From Megalobrama amblycephala (Eukaryota; Chordata; Actinopteri; Cypriniformes; Xenocyprididae): a stretch of DNA of 64,000 nucleotides. The position numbers and the translations under genes are program-made. A model generated the notes under the pieces. It did not search any database. It worked only from the letters and a program-made list of their open reading frames with translations, and had not been told where the DNA came from. The DNA is taken from assembly GCF_018812025.1 (NCBI RefSeq), contig NC_063050.1, positions 12,317,037 to 12,381,036 on the forward strand. Reading direction: 5' to 3'. This document shows positions 36,800-47,820 of this stretch, piece after piece (positions within the stretch are counted from its first letter, which is position 1; each line of letters starts with the position of its first letter).

Positions 36800-37890
36800 C
36801 TATTCAAGTATGTGTAAGAGGTTAAAACCAAAAGGAAGAAAAGGGGTGGGGGGGCGTAATCTGAACACAAATGCATGAACATTTATTGGATTGTGTTTAT
36901 GTTGCTGTAACTCCCTTATGGAAAGAAAATATATTTCCATATATGAATGATCAATATATTATGTGATTTAACAGACAGTATATTTGAAAATGTTCAGAAA
37001 AATGTATTGCATAAATATATTACATTATATTGAATAATACATAAGGAATTGCCGCTTTTCATATATTGAAAAATATGTGATAATATATTTACTAATATAT
37101 CATAATGTATGTAATTTTATATTCAGTAATATACTTAATAATATATAGATTTATATGTGATCAGATATGGTACTGCATGCATTATATATTACAAATATAT
37201 TTACTCATGCAGTATAAACACATACATGGTAAAATATATTTTGTAATTATTTACATTTTAAATGTTTCATATTTTCAAGTTAGTTAACAAAAGCACACCT
37301 GCATATTCTAAAGTTTCTAAAAAAAAAGACTATCACTGTGCTTTTTTTTTATTTATTTTTTTTATTAAATAATAATAGTGTTCAGCCGATCGTCAACCTA
37401 ACCTCAGGCTCTACTCTTCAGCACAATGGACACCCCAAAAAACTTTTAAATTCCAAAAATAATACAACTTTAAACACCAAAAGATCTCCCCCTATATTAA
37501 TATTAATCAAAACACATGAAATAACACTTAATTTTAACATTTACTCTCCTTTAACAGTCAGAAGCAAAGCATGCTGGGAACTAGAAGTCTGTGGTAACCA
37601 CTGATTGTAACTCATTCCATGAATGTGTGTATATGTGTGTGTACAATACATTCACATTTATATGGGAACATGTATGTGCAATATAATATACACAATAAAT
37701 GATAAAACTTTATGAATGTAATGCAATTTTTGTCTTCATTTATAAATATTTTATATGTATCAATATATAGACATATTTGGTCAAAGCATATATATATATA
37801 TATATAGTATAATTAAAAATATAAGCACAAGTAAGTAAGTATACAAAGTATAAGCACATTTATTGCGATCTCAGAATTCAGGCCAGCTGA
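36800..37890. other. AT-rich intronic stretch
   Basis: Very AT-rich with many 'atatatt' motifs (36890-37270, 37680-37830). No gene, RNA or repeat boundary supported. Confidence 0.4.
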
Positions 37891-37897
37891 TAATATA

Positions 37898-39024
37898 CAG
37901 TAAAATCCCCAGAGTTAAATCAACTCTGCTCAGAAAACATTTGGTTCCTCTCTAAATAGTGTTAAAGTAACACTAAATCAGAGTTAAAGTTAATGAGATA
38001 ATTAAGCAATTAATTAAGTGATGATTGAACATTAATGATGATCACCTGCTGTTAACAAGCAGAATCACTGAAGAAAAGAGAAACAAAGAACTACAACTGA
38101 CTTCAGCCACAGCCTTAGATGAAATCAACTGAAGACGAAAGACTTTAAATCTCTCAAGATCTGATTAAAAGATCTGATTCACTTATTACTAACCATATTG
38201 ACTTTATTTCTGTCACATGTCTAAATAAGTTCTTATTGAGAATTAACAGAGGTTTAGATGTTGGTGTTTTATTGGTTAAAAAAATTATTGCCTGGAAAAT
38301 CCAGCCTCACCACTGTACCAGCGGATGAGTCTGGTCGGCCATTGAATCAATTCGATTTCTAGGGCGGAGCAAATCCGAGCACACAGGAAGCGGAGTAAAC
38401 CAATCAGAGAAGGGTGGATATGACGTTAGCAAAGCAACAAGAGAGTCAACAGCGAAAAGTAAATAATTAATGTGTTTTTGGTCATTTAAAACTGAATTCA
38501 CGGCTGAATAGAACAATCTCTTGGGTCTCCCGTGCGCAGTCTTTGTTGATATTGAAGGGACTTTCGCCGCACTGGAGTGACGCTCTTTGCGTCACTGAAA
38601 TAAACAAATCTGATTGCACGGTATGGTTTGGAGTTGACTCGAATCGCGACGGAGGGCAGACTGACCAGACTGATAAATCTTGTAGAAGATATCAGTCTGG
38701 CCTTGCCAGGCAAAACAATTATGCCACCATCATGGTGGTCAGGGTTTGTTTTAGTTGGGCTCTTGGACCCTTTTATGTCTTTAAAAATGTTTTGTTTGAG
38801 CAATTGCAATAGTGTTTCACAAGAAACATTGCTGAATCTAAAGACTGAAGTAGCGGATCAGCTTGAAAGCCATTTCAAATGAATATCACAAAGAGGTCTC
38901 TTTGGTTTCTTGACTGAGATTCAGCTGTTACAAAATTGCAACACAAAATAAAATTAAACATTATTGCATAACAAACAGCTGGACCGTGACAGTTAAGGGG
39001 TTAACTCTGGGGATTTTACTGTGT
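37898..39024. mobile_element. Element with 'acagtaaaatcccc' inverted ends
   Basis: The left end 'cagtaaaatccccagagtta' (about 37900) is mirrored by 'aactctggggattttactg' near 39024. A related shorter copy, with 'tggggaatttactgtg' at its right end, spans about 51480-51940. The internal block 'gccttagatgaaatcaac' also occurs near 34325. No target duplication could be fixed. Confidence 0.55.
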
Positions 39025-39062
39025 ATTCCCATATATATTTGTTCTGTAAGGGCTGTACTTAC

Positions 39063-39158
39063 ACCGGCTGTTCCAGCACAGATCTCTCTGCCCTCTTGCA
39101 TGGCAATCACAACAAAGGCCATCAGAGAGGCATCAGCATCTTTGCCTTGTACGTCACC
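39063..39158 (-). pseudogene. c3-like: C3-like exon 1 (thioester domain, internal)
   Basis: 32 codons, phase 0 at both ends; acceptor ttattccag, donor gtaagt. Carries DASLMAFVVIAMQEGREIC, aligning with the C3 segment ALTAFVLISLQEAKDIC that lies after the thioester site. It is the most 5' C3 exon present. Confidence 0.85.
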
Positions 39159-39469
39159 CTGGAATAAAGCACAAATAAACAGAGTATATCACAAAAACAG
39201 TGTTATATCAGATGATGTGTGTTTTACTTGTCAAGCAAATGTAGGCTCTAGAGGAGCTGCTTCCAGAAATATTTTCTCTGTGTACAGAATATAGCGTAGG
39301 AATTCCTACAAAAACAACTTATAATGTGCAATAAAGTGCAGTGTGCCTGTTTTAGAAAAACATGGTGTGAATTTTGTTTATGTGTGTTACACAAATATGG
39401 ACCCTTTTCACATTTCTAGGGTTCTCAGAAGTCATAATAGTTGGGTAAAATGTTATAGCGGTGAATGGG

Positions 39470-40110
39470 AGATGACAGCAAATATAACTATCCACGCCAC
39501 AGGATTTTTTGTTTTTTAGGGATTTCATCTTGTCTGTCAGTTCATTTAATGCTATGGGCTGGTCTAAATTATTTAGCTGGTCTTTTATAGTGCGTTCCAG
39601 GTTATGTAGTTGGGAGGTCAGATGTTTTTGGCTAAGGGTTGGTTGGTTTGGTGAATAAAGATTTCCAAAATGTTCGGTCCAGATTTTAGGGTCATAGATG
39701 GGAAGGTGTTTGGCTTTTTTGGATTTGTCTAAATTGTTCCATAATTCCCCAAAACAATTTTGATCTACTGCCTCCTCAATCTTGTTTAGTTTTATTTTCG
39801 TGTGATCAGCTTTTTTCTGTATTAATAGTGACTTGTACATTTTAAGGGTTTCTTGATATGTGGCTCGTATTTGTTGGTTTGCTGGGTCTCTGTGTTTTTT
39901 GTTTGATAATGAACGTAATTCTTTTCTTACTTTTTGGCATTCTTTATCAAACCAACCAGCATTAGCCATTTCTTTTTTGCTTCTATAATTCTTTCTTTTT
40001 CTCAGGGCTTTTTTGGCCACTGTAGAGAAGATTTTTGTTAACTGTTCAGTTGCTAAATTGGTTGTCGTCTTCTCTTCACTAAAAGAAGTCAATAGAAATG
40101 AGTCTATCAT
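39470..40110 (-). pseudogene. LINE ORF2 linker and RT start, truncated
   Basis: Lysine-rich linker (KKALRKRKNYRSKKEMANAG...WFDKECQKVRKEL) typical between endonuclease and RT of jockey/CR1-like LINEs, then LTDKMKSLKNKKSCGVD, the first RT block. After that the ORF runs into unrelated sequence to 39352. No FADD/YADD box is present. Confidence 0.8.
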
Positions 40111-41063
40111 GTTCTGAACATGAGTGCTTTGGAGCGCAGCTTCATACTGGGCAGGACTGTCTTTACTCCATATAAATTTGGGGGGAGTGGATACAGTTTA
40201 ACCTTCTGATCTGAAGATGGCAGAAGATTCACTGACCTGTTCAGACTGAGGACCGTGTGACTGTGGTCTGATAACGGTAGCTGTGGCATCACTGTGAAAT
40301 AATTGATTTTATTTTGGTCTATATCTGTGATGGCGTAATCTACCGTGCTGCTGCCTAAATGTGAGCAGTAGGTAAATCGACCCAGAGAATCACCCTTTGT
40401 TCTGCCGTTAACTATATAAAGACCCAGGCTTTTGCAGAGTTGCAGGACTTGTTTTCCATGTCTGTTTATTGTGTTGTCATAATTCTGACGTGTTTTAGTA
40501 TATCGTTTTTGTTGATGATTAAGTGGACCGTTTATATATTTGTCTCCATCAGAGCTGATGTAGTCCACTTCCTTCCCCGTTCTAGCATTCAGATCCCCCA
40601 TTAACAGAACTGATCCTAGAGACTGAAAGTAAATGATCTCTGACTGTAGGGTTGAGAAGATGTCATCATTATAATAAGGTGACTCATATGGGGGGATATA
40701 TGTGGCACACAGGTACAGGTCCTCGTCTAAACACAAAAGCTCTGTTTTAAGTTTTATCCAAATATGTGTTTTCCCTTTTTTCACAGGTTGAATATAATGC
40801 CACAGATGGTCTTTGAACCAAACTATGATTCCTCCTGAATCTCTTCCATTTTTAACATTAGGCTTTTTGATTGAGGGTATTCGTAGCTCTCTGTAGTTTA
40901 AAGGAGTGCGGGTTTTGGAGTCTAAACGCCTCCATGTCTCAAGTAAAATAATTATATCTGAACTATATACAGTATTGACAAAATCAGGGTTAGTCATTTT
41001 CTCTCCAAAAGCTGAAGAGAACATCCCTTGAATATTATAACATGTTATTTTAAACGATGACAT
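40107..41063 (-). pseudogene. LINE ORF2 endonuclease (APE-type)
   Basis: 318 codons from MSSFKITCYNIQGM. Motifs of the exonuclease-endonuclease-phosphatase fold are in order: CYNIQG, LLETW (catalytic Glu), ATYIPP, MGDLNARTG, and the terminal SDHSHTVLSL (Asp-His pair). The frame ends at 40107; homology continues from 40110 in another frame, so one frameshift lies near 40110-40160. The nuclease nicks target DNA in LINE retrotransposition. Confidence 0.85.
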
Positions 41064-41283
41064 TGAAAAATATTGTATTTACCGGAACAATGTATGAATT
41101 TATGACCAAATCATGTTTTAAAATATAGATTAATCAATTAAAAAAGTAATATAAAAGGTATATAGAAATATAGTGAGTGAATTAATTTTACAAATGTTAC
41201 ATTTAAAAATAAACTAATAAAAAGAAATAATGAAATCATTAAGAAATAATGATCATACTTGACTACAGACATACTGTGATGCC

Positions 41284-43002
41284 TTAAGCTAACAGGTTGT
41301 CACATATCATTTTTAGCATGTGTTTTATCTGGACCAGGTCACTGGTGTCTGTTCTACCTCGTCCGGCCACTACAGCGGCGTAGCTGTCTGTCTGACTGAC
41401 CCTCTCTTCGCGGTCAGGATGTGTTTTCTGGGGGCTTTTCAGGGCTGACTCCTTGATGGTTTTTGCAAACAGTCTCATGCCCTCTTGATGGATGTGGATG
41501 TGGTCGTACAGATGCTTGTGGGTGATGCGCTGATGGTCGGCTATGTGGACATTCGGCATTGGAGCGCAGACTCTAGCTATCTCTGGATTGATTGTGCTGA
41601 TGATCCTGTGTGGCACGTCTCTGCGAGGTAGAAGGGTTGAGATGATGACCTTGGCTCTGGGGTAGATCTTGCTGGCTGTTTTCACCACGTTGGACAGGGC
41701 TTTAGTGACGTCCACCCTTCTAGCACTGAGGTCGTTTGTTCCGGTGTGAAGAATGATGTGCGACGGTACACCCAGAACACCCTCTTGCAGCAGTCTCAGA
41801 GCAGAGTGTGAGGTGGGACACCAGAACTTTTTCACAGATCTCCCCGGAAACAGTCGTCTGGGGTCAAGATGGTGGCCGTTGGAGTCACAGAGGATGACGA
41901 TGTTGTCTTTACTCTTCTGTTCTCTGCTGGTGCTCATGGGTGATGTTGTTGTTGTTCGTGGTGGGTGACTCTGTGTGGTGTTGCTGTTCTCTTTCCTCTT
42001 GAGGCTCTGAGGGGCTTGAGGAGACTGACGAGTTGGAGGAGTGAAGGAGCTCTGAGGTTGTGTGCTGACTCTCTTCTGATGTTGAGTTGAGTTTGGGACT
42101 CTTTCAGGAGAGGAGGTGCTGTGTGTTTGTGTGCTGACACACTGCTGATGTTGTTTTGTGTGTAGCTGGTTCCTGGTCTCCTCCAGCAGTCTCTCCAGAG
42201 TGTGGCTGTGTTGTTCTCTTATAACCAGTTCCTCTCTCACCCTCCTCAGCTCCTGGCACAGCTCTTGATTGTCCTCCTCCAGTTGTCTGACAGCGGAGCA
42301 GAGCTGTTGAAGTTGTTGAATGCTGTGGTGGCTGTTCAGGTTCAGGAGCTGGTGGAGGTTGTTGGTAGTTTCCTCTTTAAACAGGAAGAAGTCCTGCTCC
42401 AGCTCAGCGATGTTGTCTTTCAAGGCCTTTATCTTGGGAGATGCAGGAGTGCTGATGTGTCTGTCTGTTATAGGAGTTCTTGAACTGGGGTTTATGTTGG
42501 TACCTATTGTGTTGCAGACTCCATCCTCTGTGTTTCTCTTTACTTCAGGATTTTTCTTAATCTTCTGAACTTCCAGTTTAAGGTTTTTAAAGTTCCTCTG
42601 GAATTCATTAAGGCTGGTTTCTGGTCCCTGGGCCATGACTGTACCATTATGATAAAGGTTCACAGTCAGCTTTGTGTCATTTTCTCCTTCTAGAGTGAGT
42701 TGTCTGCCTTTGCTGATGCCTCCTTTTCTTCTGCATGTCATGGCAGAGCAGAGGATGGTGTGCCAGACTGATGGGTGTTCAGTGAAGAAGAGCAGGTTAC
42801 ACCGGACTCTGTTGTCTTCTGGTCCAGTGTAGTCAGACAGCAGTATCTCTGGGTTCTCTCTCAGGATAATTTCTTTCATCTTTTTCTTATCTTTGGCAGA
42901 TTTAACTTCTGTTGGATATATTACCTCCAACTCCTCTTCATTTTTGAAAAATGCCTCTGCTTTAGGTAGGCCCATGTTGTTCTCAACTGAATTAACTGCC
43001 AC
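41284..43002 (-). CDS. LINE ORF1 protein with coiled coil and SGNH-type esterase
   Basis: Intact 572-codon ORF. Residues about 1-150 have no recognised motif. About 190-300 is a leucine-, glutamate- and glutamine-rich coiled coil (AVRQLEEDNQELCQELRRV). A Ser/Pro/Thr-rich linker follows. About 365-530 is an SGNH/GDSL-like hydrolase with ILCDSNG (nucleophile Ser block), HTGTNDLS (Asn block) and a C-terminal D-H-IH catalytic-type pair (YDHIHIHQEG). Esterase-bearing ORF1 proteins are known in CR1-like LINEs of vertebrates. The open frame and full catalytic set suggest a young copy. ORF1 products bind RNA or membranes in some elements; the esterase substrate is not known. Confidence 0.85.
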   Translation of the reverse strand: MAVNSVENNMGLPKAEAFFKNEEELEVIYPTEVKSAKDKKKMKEIILRENPEILLSDYTGPEDNRVRCNLLFFTEHPSVWHTILCSAMTCRRKGGISKGRQLTLEGENDTKLTVNLYHNGTVMAQGPETSLNEFQRNFKNLKLEVQKIKKNPEVKRNTEDGVCNTIGTNINPSSRTPITDRHISTPASPKIKALKDNIAELEQDFFLFKEETTNNLHQLLNLNSHHSIQQLQQLCSAVRQLEEDNQELCQELRRVREELVIREQHSHTLERLLEETRNQLHTKQHQQCVSTQTHSTSSPERVPNSTQHQKRVSTQPQSSFTPPTRQSPQAPQSLKRKENSNTTQSHPPRTTTTSPMSTSREQKSKDNIVILCDSNGHHLDPRRLFPGRSVKKFWCPTSHSALRLLQEGVLGVPSHIILHTGTNDLSARRVDVTKALSNVVKTASKIYPRAKVIISTLLPRRDVPHRIISTINPEIARVCAPMPNVHIADHQRITHKHLYDHIHIHQEGMRLFAKTIKESALKSPQKTHPDREERVSQTDSYAAVVAGRGRTDTSDLVQIKHMLKMICDNLLA

Positions 43003-43429
43003 GGAATGTTAGCTTGGCTAGCAGTTAGCTTGATATGTTGAGTTTATATCCAGTTTTAGGTGATGACAGAAAAATAAATCTTTTTAGAGGTCTTACCTTT
43101 AAAATCTTCTGCCTCTATTGTTCACAATTAAGTATCCAATTAATTAATTACAGTTTGAGTCATAAAAATCATACATTCTCTGGCAAAATAGCCATAACAC
43201 AAAAAATGTGTTATAAATTAACACATCCTTTTTGAGAGTGAGGCTGTGGCTGAAGAAAGTTGTAGTTTGTGTTCTTATTTCTCTTTCTTTCAATGTTTGT
43301 TCACAGCAGGTGTTTGAATGATTTAAAGAATGATTCAGGAACATCATACTAACCTTTAAATAACATTCTACTAAAAGTTTAACACATTCTTCAAAATATC
43401 TTCCTTTGTGTTCAACAGAACAAAGTTGA

Positions 43430-43485
43430 GGGTGAGTAAATGATGATAGAATTTTCATTTTTGGGTGAACTATCCCTTTAAGAGT
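43430..43485. repeat. Half of a 'gggtgaactatccc' MITE
   Basis: Matches the ends of the palindrome at 14552-15335. The remainder of 43003-43876 is AT-rich with an AT run near 43830 and holds no recognisable gene. Confidence 0.6.
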
Positions 43486-43876
43486 TTAGAAAAAGTTCTT
43501 CAAGTATTGGTAAACGCTTGTTAGCAATTGTAAAAAGTGCTGCTTCTTCACTGTTGCTTTATCGAGAATGAAGCGTATCACGATAACTCCCTCCACAAAT
43601 GTAAGCAATGACACACACATGCACCTATATAACCAATCACATGCATCCATCTCCAGCAACAATAATATAACATATTAATTTGAAGCAATAACGCTTACAA
43701 AACCCAAAATATTTGTAATAAGCATTTTGATGAAAATTTAAGAAATAAAATATAAAATATATCCTAAATCTATAAATAATCCCTGAAATACATAAGAAAA
43801 TTATAACTATGCAACATATCATAGGGATATATATATATATATAAGGAATAAGAAACTGTGATAATTATAATGAGAA

Positions 43877-44911
43877 TTATTTAGCATACCACAAATACAC
43901 TCCAGCACTAAATGCCGTTACAGCTGCCAGAGCTGCACATCTTGCTGCTCCTATTATTGCTGCTTTCCCAACAGTTAATACAGCTGATCCCACTGTAGCC
44001 GCTACTCCTGCTCCTGCTGCTGTTGCTGCTCTTGCTCCTGCTACTGCTTCTTCTACTGCTGCTGCTCCTCCTACTGCTGCTCCTACTGTTGCTCCTGCTG
44101 CTGCTGCTCCTAATACTATTACTGCTCCTGCTGTTGCTCCTGCTGCTCCTACTGCTGCTTCTACTGCTGCTTCTGCTGCTGCTGCTGCTACTGCTGCTGC
44201 AGCATCAGATTTCTTGAGTATAAGCTCTTTCTGAGTCTTCTTATCCTGTTCTGTGTATCTCCTGTATCCATTCTTCTCTCTCAATGAGTTTATCTTGTCC
44301 AGAAGCTCAGTGACCTGAGATCGATCTTTATCTTTGTTGTTAAAAACATGAAAACCTCCTGAACACTGATCAACTATTGATCGCAGTGTTTCACATTTAT
44401 TCAGATATCTCGCCACTGGTCCATGTAACTGATCTCCATGAGTAAAGAGCACAACTGAGTGTTTTAAGGCCTTTGCTCCAAAATTGTCCTGGATCCATTG
44501 CACAACATTCCTGGTCTCCATTGTCTCACCCAGTTTGATCACCAGCAGAAACACATCAACACTATGATGTATAAACATTTTCTCTATTTGAGTTTCAGAA
44601 TCTTTAGCCTTCACTGATATATCAGAGAGTCCTACAGTGTTGATCACTGTGATTGTTTGTCCATCCACCACGGTTTGAGTTGAATTACAGACCCTGGTTA
44701 CAGCCACAGGAGAAAAATCTTCCTCAAATGTTTCTCTAACACCTATGATGGTGTTTCCTGACGCGCTCTTTCCTGATCCAATCAGACCCAACAGCATAAT
44801 ACTCATAATAGAATGTTCTTCCATGCTGTTCCTCTGCATCTTGTCTGTGAGTGGAACTGATGTTTTCTCTCTCACTCTCTCTATTATGAGGAAACATATT
44901 TTGTTAATCAA
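43877..44911 (-). CDS. GIMAP/AIG1-family GTPase with Ala/Gly-rich tail
   Basis: 344-codon open frame. From the first Met, the P-loop GLIGSGKS is at residues 42-49, a G3 region NTVGLSD at 91-97 (usually DTPGL; Asp and Pro are replaced), the FLLVIKL strand at 121-127, LFTHGDQL (G4-like, 155-162) and the NNKDKDRSQVTELLDKI helix at 191-207. This is a complete AIG1 domain. Residues 236-335 are almost all Ala, Gly and Val with no prolines, ending YLWYAK, and could form a membrane hairpin or anchor. The tail is encoded by GCN-rich DNA at 43930-44205. The true start may be Met25 or Met30, or an upstream exon joined at an AG near 44880. GIMAPs act on lymphocyte or innate-cell membranes. Same strand as the split GIMAP at 4043-6444. 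Confidence 0.8.
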   Translation of the reverse strand: MINKICFLIIERVREKTSVPLTDKMQRNSMEEHSIMSIMLLGLIGSGKSASGNTIIGVRETFEEDFSPVAVTRVCNSTQTVVDGQTITVINTVGLSDISVKAKDSETQIEKMFIHHSVDVFLLVIKLGETMETRNVVQWIQDNFGAKALKHSVVLFTHGDQLHGPVARYLNKCETLRSIVDQCSGGFHVFNNKDKDRSQVTELLDKINSLREKNGYRRYTEQDKKTQKELILKKSDAAAAVAAAAAEAAVEAAVGAAGATAGAVIVLGAAAAGATVGAAVGGAAAVEEAVAGARAATAAGAGVAATVGSAVLTVGKAAIIGAARCAALAAVTAFSAGVYLWYAK

Positions 44912-45218
44912 ATGAAAAAAAACCTGCTGCTTCTTTACACAGTTTAAGTTTATTTAACATTATCTGCGACAAGAAGTGACAAGAAGAAACCTTTCTGCAA
45001 GGCTACCTGAAAAACATCTCAGTCACATGTGTAAGTATGTGTCAGTAGGAACACCTAGCTAAATAGCTAAACAGTATTGAACCTACAGGGCAATGAACTG
45101 TGTCTATGTCACATTGCCTACACCAAGAGGCAAAAAGCTTCCACTTAAGGGTGCCTCATAGTGGGGGCACTGGAATTAAGATAAGTGTTGGTAATCTCAG
45201 CAGAAAGACCAGAACACA

Positions 45219-47137
45219 TTAACGCACTCTGCTCAGGGGCCACATCCATAGTTTCCATAAATCCAGATTGGGATGCCAAATCATACCCCGGGTCTGGGTC
45301 AGCAGGTCGTGCCTAACCACATCTGAGTGGGCCAAATCAGAGTCACAAGGAACAGGTTTTTCGTCCACCTGCACTCTGAGCAGAACCACCGAGAGCAAAC
45401 AGATAGGTGGGAAGGCATAAAGTCTAGGCATGGGCCACTCCTGAGCCAGAGCATCCAGTCCCCGAGGCGATGGAGGAGACAGGGAGAACCAGAGCGGGCC
45501 ATGCGTAGGCATGCTTGAAGCAAACAAGTCCACTTCCGCTCTGCCGAACCTCTACCATATGAAGCTCACCACCTGAGGATGTAACCTCCATTCTCCGGGC
45601 TCCAGATGATCTGGGACATGAACCACTCTGACTGACAGAAGCTTGGTCTGTGCCCAAAGAAGAACATGCCTTGTCAGTCTGCACAGAGGGTGAGAACATA
45701 GTCCCCCTTGGTGATTCAGGTATGAAGCTACAGTCATGTTGTCCATCCTGACTAATATGTGATAACTCTTCAGTTAGGGTAAGAACCATGTGAGTGCCAG
45801 AAACACTGCCAGCATCTCCAAATGATTTATGTGCCAGTTCCAATGCACCTCTGTCCAAGCTGATATACATCCCTGATAGATTGCCTCCCAGCCTGTGAGT
45901 GATGCATCTGTCATGATAGTCTTGCATTGACAAAACGCCTCTAGCTGGACTCTTCTGCACAGGAATTGGAGCCTCGTCCACAGATGCAGAGCGAAAGCCT
46001 CTACGCGTAATTAGAACTTTGCGGGACGGGTGGCAGTGAGGTGAAATCTTTTGGCTTTTGATTCACCACTGGAATGGCCTTATGTGGAGCAGGCGCAACT
46101 AAACCACAGGGGAGGCTGCAGCCATAAGACCCATCAGTCTGCAGCATAAACTTATGTGGAATAAACACCCTGTTCTGAATTGACTCAAAAGAGAGACACG
46201 GGAGACAGGTGTACCTGCATCGTGCGAGAATTCCAAGTCCACGCCCAGAACAGTAATTTGCTGGCATGGCAACAATACACTCTTTTGCAGGTTTATGCGT
46301 AACCCTAGGCTCATCAAATGATCGAGTACCAAGCCTCGATGAGCTATCGGCAAACCTGTGATTGAGCTAATTTCAGCCAATTATCCAGGTAATTCAAAAT
46401 TCGGACATCTTGAATTTGCTTACACTGAGCGCAAGATTTAGGGGACGCAAGTCAAAAATCTGACGCAAGCCACCATCCTTTTTGGGCACAACATTATAAC
46501 ATCTGTAGAAGCCTGACTCCATCTGAGTGGGAGGTATGTCCTCTATAGCCCCTTTCTCTAAGAGTGTCAAAATCTCCTGACTCAAAGCTGAGACCTCCCA
46601 AGGACACACTGTCGTGGGAAGAATCTCGCTGAAAGGAGGCGGTCCTTTCCGGAATTAAATGGTGTAGCCATGCAGAATGGCACATAGTACCCGCTGCAAG
46701 ATCTCGGATAGGCGTTGTCACGCAGTCTAATAGTCTGCCAGGGGCGGGTCCACAGGTGTCAATACATCCTTTGATTGCAGAGAGCCGCTGACGTCTGCAA
46801 CAGGAAAGTGACCGTACTCAACGAATTCAATGTTATAGACAGATCTCCCTGCAAAGGGCCCCGAGGCACATGAGTGGTGGCAACCTATAAACCAGGAAGC
46901 TGTCTAATCGGCCGCTTGGGCTGGCCCGCCGCATTCACAGCGGAAGCTTCAAATGCCATCATAAATGGGGCATGCGCACATGACCCTAGGGCTTTCCCCC
47001 GAACTCTGAAGGCTGGATGGCGCGGAGTGTCTGAGGCAGTGCTTGACACAAGGGCTAGGCCTAAAACCTCCCAAGGTGCAATATGCGACCAGACCAGAGC
47101 TGGGAGGCCTCAATGAGAGAGGCAGATACACTTGCAC
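45219..47137 (-). pseudogene. DIRS-like retrotransposon remnant (RT and RNase H)
   Basis: Minus-strand fragments in shifted frames. LLEKGAIEDIPP and VPKKDGGLRQIFDLRPLN (46609-46394) are the RT start. LDHLMSLGLRINLQKS and MGLMAAASPV (46380-46099) lie before the RNase H. MTVASYLNHQGG (45746) is RNase H, and LYAFPPI and IWHPNLDLWKL (45533-45219) are the C-terminal region. This order is that of fish DIRS elements. Many stops and deletions, no intact catalytic YLDD. Upstream sequence to about 47660 is probably its decayed gag. Confidence 0.82.
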
Positions 47138-47139
47138 GG

Positions 47140-47820
47140 TTCATCCAAACTCTCTAAAGGAGAGCCTGGCCTCTGAAGACGAGCTAAGGAATCAGGAACT
47201 GCTGCTGGGGGCCTGAGAATGAGAGGCTTTGACCGTCAAACTCAGGTCTATCCATTTATGTTGCTGCAAGCGAACTGATGGGCGACTCCTAGGACCCCAG
47301 TCCCTACGAGGGGGTTCCATAAGCAATGGCTCACTTCGCAGCACATCACAGGGCGCTGTAAAGAAGAGGAGCACAAACAAAAAAATGCGCTCGACTTCCC
47401 TAGACCTGCGTGGGATGAGCTGGCGAAAAGCAAAAAAAAAAATTCACCACAGCAGTAACTGAATCTCCAAATAGGCTGTCCTTGGACATTGGGGCTTCTA
47501 AAAGAAAAGTTTTGTCCTTTTCTTTGATGTCAGTTAGAGTAATCCAAAGAGGCGATCAACTTCCACCATTCCCGCCATAGACCTGCCTTTTGCCCGGGCA
47601 GTATGCTTTGTAGCGCTAAGCGCCATTTTGGAAACAGTGGCAAAGTCTGTGGTGGCAGGATTCCCACCTCGTAAATACGAATTTCCCAGGAGGATTTGAA
47701 TGCACTATATATATTTTTTTTTTTTTTTATTGTAGCATTTTTACTATTTATTACTTTGCATGTTATTCACATTTAAATAACATCCATGTTTGTTTGACTA
47801 AAGTGTTATAGTCTACACCT
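47140..47820. other. Probable upstream part of the DIRS remnant
   Basis: GC-richer than its surroundings to about 47690, continuing the retroelement debris without readable protein motifs. A T run follows at 47710-47730. Confidence 0.4.

Larger units (their letters stand above)
12524..39158 (-). pseudogene. c3-like: Complement C3-like gene, 3' half only, probable pseudogene
   Basis: Fourteen minus-strand exons with AG/GT borders and matching phases were found: 39158-39063, 36799-36643, 33910-33747, 32945-32784, 32586-32527, 31414-31333, 31248-31200, 25887-25798, 25254-25149, 24891-24802, 24564-24484, 23512-23429, 23309-23174 and 12665-12524. They follow the known C3 C-terminal order: rear of the thioester domain, CUB and MG8 regions, then C345C, ending GCIN-stop. 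C3 is the central complement opsonin precursor, a secreted plasma protein. The exons for the MG ring, anaphylatoxin and thioester site (GCGEQ) are absent from the window. Exon 2 has an in-frame TGA at 36752-36754, and the exon expected between 31200 and 25887 was not found. Splice sites and the rest of the frame are preserved, so decay is recent or a truncated product is still selected. Alternative: an assembly-split functional C3 paralogue. Confidence 0.88.
39352..43002 (-). mobile_element. Non-LTR retrotransposon, ORF1 and endonuclease kept, RT lost
   Basis: Minus-strand order: ORF1 (43002-41284), a 220-bp spacer, AP-endonuclease ORF2 start (41063-40107), a frame shift, then the linker and first residues of the RT (to about 39480). 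Homology stops right after LKNKKSCGVD, so palm and 3' UTR are missing. Loss of the 3' end is opposite to the usual 5' truncation and implies a later deletion. Confidence 0.85.

Noticed and set aside
39221..39340. Possible extra C3 exon just upstream of exon 1
   Set aside because: The conceptual translation has no C3 motif and there is no acceptor/donor pair in suitable phase.
44023..44217. Plus-strand poly-leucine ORF
   Set aside because: It is the antisense of the GIMAP Ala-coding GCN repeat and has no other support.
45424..45981. 185-aa minus-strand ORF
   Set aside because: Off-frame reading of the DIRS-like remnant; family motifs are in the other minus-strand frames.
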